DNA of 16,856 nucleotides from Thermoleophilia bacterium. Lineage in GTDB: Bacteria; Actinomycetota; Thermoleophilia; Gaiellales; JAICJC01. A program made the position numbers and the translations under genes. Within the stretch, counting starts at the first letter, position 1. Each line of letters opens with the position of its first letter. Shown here piece by piece: positions 14,967 to 16,856 of this stretch. A model generated the notes under the pieces. It saw only the letters and a list, made by a program, of their open reading frames with translations. It made no database searches and was not told where the DNA came from. The stretch lies in contig JAICJM010000078.1 in assembly GCA_025928435.1 (NCBI GenBank), positions 1 through 16,856 on the forward strand. The letters run 5' to 3'.

Positions 14967-16333
14967 GCCGCCACTTCCTCGCTCAGGGAGGGGAGCGCCG
15001 CGCGGGCGTCCTCCAGGTAGGCGGTCGTGTAGCGGCCGGACACGAACCGGGGCTCGTTCACGACGTCCACGAACAGCTCGCGCGTGGTCGTCACACCGTC
15101 GATTCCGAACTCCCTCAGCGCCCGCCGCGACCGCGCGAGCGCCTCGGGCCGGTCGGCGCCCCACACGATCAGCTTCGCGAGCAGCGAGTCGTAGAACGGC
15201 GGCACCTTGTAGCCCGAGTAAGCATGCGTGTCCAGACGCACGCCCGGCCCCAGCGGCGGCGAGAGCGCGGTCACCGTGCCCGCCGCGGGCCGGAAGTCGC
15301 GGCTCGGGTCCTCGCAGTTGATCCGGAACTCGATCGCATGGCCGCGCAGCGGCGCGAGCCCGGTCGCAGGCAGCGGCCCCCCGCCCGCCAGAAGCAGCTG
15401 CTGGCAGGCCAGATCGACGCCGGTCACGAGCTCGGACACGGGGTGCTCGACCTGGAGCCGCGTGTTCATCTCGATGAAGTAGAAGCGGCCGTCGGTGTCG
15501 AGCAGGAACTCGACGGTGCCGGCGTTGCGGTAGCCGCAGCCGGTGCAGGCGAGCGTCGCGGCCTCGGCCATCTGCGCCCGGGTGGGCGGGTCGAGCGCGG
15601 GCGAGGGCCCCTCCTCGATCAGCTTCTGGTGGCGGCGCTGCACGGAGCAGTCGCGCTCGCCCAGCACGAGCACGCCGCCCTCGCCGTCGGCGAGCACCTG
15701 CATCTCGACGTGGCGCGGGTTCATGACCGCCTTCTCCAGGTACATGCCGCCGTCCCCGAACGAGGCCAGCGCCTCGGACGACGCGAGGCCGTAGGCATCC
15801 TCGATGTCGGCCGGCTCGTCCACGAGCCGCATGCCCTTCCCGCCGCCGCCGGCGACCGCCTTCAGCAGCACGGGGTAGCCCAGCTCAGCGGCGATGGTGC
15901 GGGCGTGGTCGGCGCCGTGCAGGCGGTCCGTCGAGCCCGGAACGAGCGGCACGCCCGCAGCCTGCATCGCGGTGCGGGCGCGGCTCTTGTCCCCCATCAC
16001 CTCCATCGACTCGGCCGGCGGGCCGACGAAGATGAGGTCGTTGTCGGTGCACGCGCGCACGAACGCGGCGCTCTCGGCCAGGAAGCCCCAGCCCGGGTGC
16101 ACGGCGTCGCAGCCGGTCGTCTCGGCGGCCGCGACCAGGTTCGCGACGTGCAGGTAGCTCGCGGCCGGCTGGTGGGGCCCGATGCAGACCGCCCGGTCGG
16201 CGAGGGTGACCCACAGGCCGTCGCGGTCGGCGGTCGAGTAGACCGCGACCGCCTCGATCCCCAGGTCGTGGCACGCGCGCACGATCCGCACCGCCGCCTC
16301 GCCCCGGTTCGCGATCAGGACGCGCTTCAGCAT
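14963..16333 (-). CDS. accC: Biotin carboxylase subunit of acetyl-CoA carboxylase
   Basis: The 456-residue enzyme carboxylates the biotin on AccB with ATP and bicarbonate, the first half of malonyl-CoA synthesis. The start MLKRVLIANRGEAAVRIVRA is typical. ATP-grasp features are Lys116 in MGDKSRAR, Lys158, the glycine loop AGGGGKGMRL (161-170), and GERDCSVQRRHQKLIEE. Metal and catalytic residues are Glu275, Glu288 and Asn290 in FYFIEMNTRLQVEHP, with Arg292. Length matches AccC (about 450). The ATG at 16333 has no clear Shine-Dalgarno; a strong hairpin ends 15 bases upstream. No carboxyltransferase genes are in the window, so AccA/AccD-type partners must be encoded elsewhere. Confidence 0.98.
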   Translation of the reverse strand: MLKRVLIANRGEAAVRIVRACHDLGIEAVAVYSTADRDGLWVTLADRAVCIGPHQPAASYLHVANLVAAAETTGCDAVHPGWGFLAESAAFVRACTDNDLIFVGPPAESMEVMGDKSRARTAMQAAGVPLVPGSTDRLHGADHARTIAAELGYPVLLKAVAGGGGKGMRLVDEPADIEDAYGLASSEALASFGDGGMYLEKAVMNPRHVEMQVLADGEGGVLVLGERDCSVQRRHQKLIEEGPSPALDPPTRAQMAEAATLACTGCGYRNAGTVEFLLDTDGRFYFIEMNTRLQVEHPVSELVTGVDLACQQLLLAGGGPLPATGLAPLRGHAIEFRINCEDPSRDFRPAAGTVTALSPPLGPGVRLDTHAYSGYKVPPFYDSLLAKLIVWGADRPEALARSRRALREFGIDGVTTTRELFVDVVNEPRFVSGRYTTAYLEDARAALPSLSEEVAA

Positions 16334-16348
16334 CGCCGCCGGGCGGGA

Positions 16349-16386
16349 CCGGGGAGGGTCCCCGCTGCGGCGGGGACCCTCCCCGG
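16349..16386 (-). promoter_or_regulatory. Perfect 17-bp hairpin between accB and accC
   Basis: The arms 16349-16365 and 16370-16386 are exact reverse complements (17 bp, 15 of them G-C) around a 4-base loop, CGCA in the mRNA. It fills half of the 76-base accB-accC gap and ends 15 bases before the accC ATG. No U-tract follows in the mRNA direction, so it is not a standard intrinsic terminator. The only GGAGG-like sequence near accC (GGGGAGGG) lies in its 5' arm, so it may limit accC translation or protect the accB mRNA 3' end. A dispersed repeat is another possibility. Confidence 0.75.
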
Positions 16387-16409
16387 CGCCCGCATGTCGC
16401 CGCGGGGGG

Positions 16410-16856
16410 TCACGCCGGCTCGAGCTCGAAGAGCGGCTGCCCGTACTCGACCGGCTGGGCGTTGTCCACCAGGATGCGGCGGATGACCCCGGCGTGGTCG
16501 GACTTGAACTCGTTGAACAGCTTCATCGCCTCGAGGATGCAGAGCGTCTGGCCGATCTCGATCCGGTCGCCCTCGTCGACGAACGCCGGCTGGGAGGGCG
16601 ACGGCGAGCGGTAGAACGTCCCCACCATCGGCGACTCGAGCCGGATGGACGACGACACCTCCGGCTGGTGCAGCTCGCCGTCCGGGGCGGCCGCCGCCTG
16701 CGGGGCCGCCACCGTGACCGGGGCCGGGCGCTCGTCCTGCTTCCGCACCGTGATCCGCAGCGGCCCGTCCTCGACCGTGAGCTCGCCGACGTCGGAGCCC
16801 TCGACGAGCCGCACCAGCTCGCGGATGCGCTCGGACTGGCTCGAGTCGATGCCCTC
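16410..16856 (-). CDS. accB: Biotin carboxyl carrier protein of acetyl-CoA carboxylase, N-terminus cut by window edge
   Basis: About 148 residues are visible and the frame stays open to the right edge. The gene encodes the biotinylated carrier of acetyl-CoA carboxylase. The biotinyl domain is at the C-terminus: SPMVGTFYRSPSPSQPAFVD, then the acceptor motif CILEAMKLFNEF (biotinylated Lys codon at 16521-16523) and the closing AQPVEYGQPLFELEP. Before it lies an Ala/Pro-rich linker. The visible N-terminal part reads GIDSSQSERIRELVRLVEGSD, a normal AccB opening, so the true start is probably at or just beyond base 16856 rather than the internal GTG at 16814. accC follows after 76 bases. Confidence 0.95.
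   Translation of the reverse strand, partial: EGIDSSQSERIRELVRLVEGSDVGELTVEDGPLRITVRKQDERPAPVTVAAPQAAAAPDGELHQPEVSSSIRLESPMVGTFYRSPSPSQPAFVDEGDRIEIGQTLCILEAMKLFNEFKSDHAGVIRRILVDNAQPVEYGQPLFELEPA

Overview
This is a compact, very G+C-rich bacterial chromosome segment with strong G/C third-position bias, almost no intergenic space and many four-base start/stop overlaps. Gene content and order (accB-accC-Asp23-nusB upstream of tlyA-nadK-recN, then pyrG, then ald-xerD-deoB) fit a high-GC actinobacterium, most plausibly class Thermoleophilia (Gaiella/Solirubrobacter relatives). The taxon is inferred from gene order and codon use, not from a marker gene.

Layout. Most genes lie on the minus strand, so they are read from high to low coordinates. 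(1) 16856-9620 is one long tightly packed run: accB (cut by the right edge), accC, an Asp23-family protein, nusB, an XseB-like small protein, a GNAT acetyltransferase, tlyA, nadK, recN and a cupin gene broken by one frameshift. A perfect 17-bp hairpin separates accB from accC. A LexA/SOS-type palindrome sits just upstream of recN, so recN probably has its own DNA-damage promoter inside the run. (2) 9701-8318 is a small accessory patch: a plus-strand RimJ-like GNAT, a minus-strand 12-cysteine copper-storage-like protein and a plus-strand lipoprotein resembling a subtilisin inhibitor. (3) 8194-2233 is a second minus-strand run: pyrG, an M32 carboxypeptidase, an M20 PepT/YqjE-like peptidase, alanine dehydrogenase and an intact cupin. 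(4) 2219-1119 is a plus-strand membrane-anchored propeller-like protein. (5) 1038-1 holds xerD followed by the first codons of deoB.

How the genes fit together. Region 1 combines fatty-acid precursor supply (acetyl-CoA carboxylase), transcription and ribosome maturation (NusB, TlyA), NADP supply and DNA repair (RecN). Region 3 looks like a peptide-salvage route: a carboxypeptidase and an aminopeptidase release amino acids, and alanine dehydrogenase turns alanine into pyruvate and ammonia, next to glutamine/ammonia-dependent CTP synthase. XerD resolves chromosome dimers and DeoB serves nucleoside salvage.

I found no tRNA, rRNA, CRISPR array, insertion sequence, prophage or defence locus, and no stretch over 300 bases lacks a gene. 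No wholly new system is evident. The points most worth checking are the recN SOS box, the accB/accC hairpin, the frameshifted cupin, the XseB-like gene without a normal start codon or an xseA partner, and the SSI-like lipoprotein.
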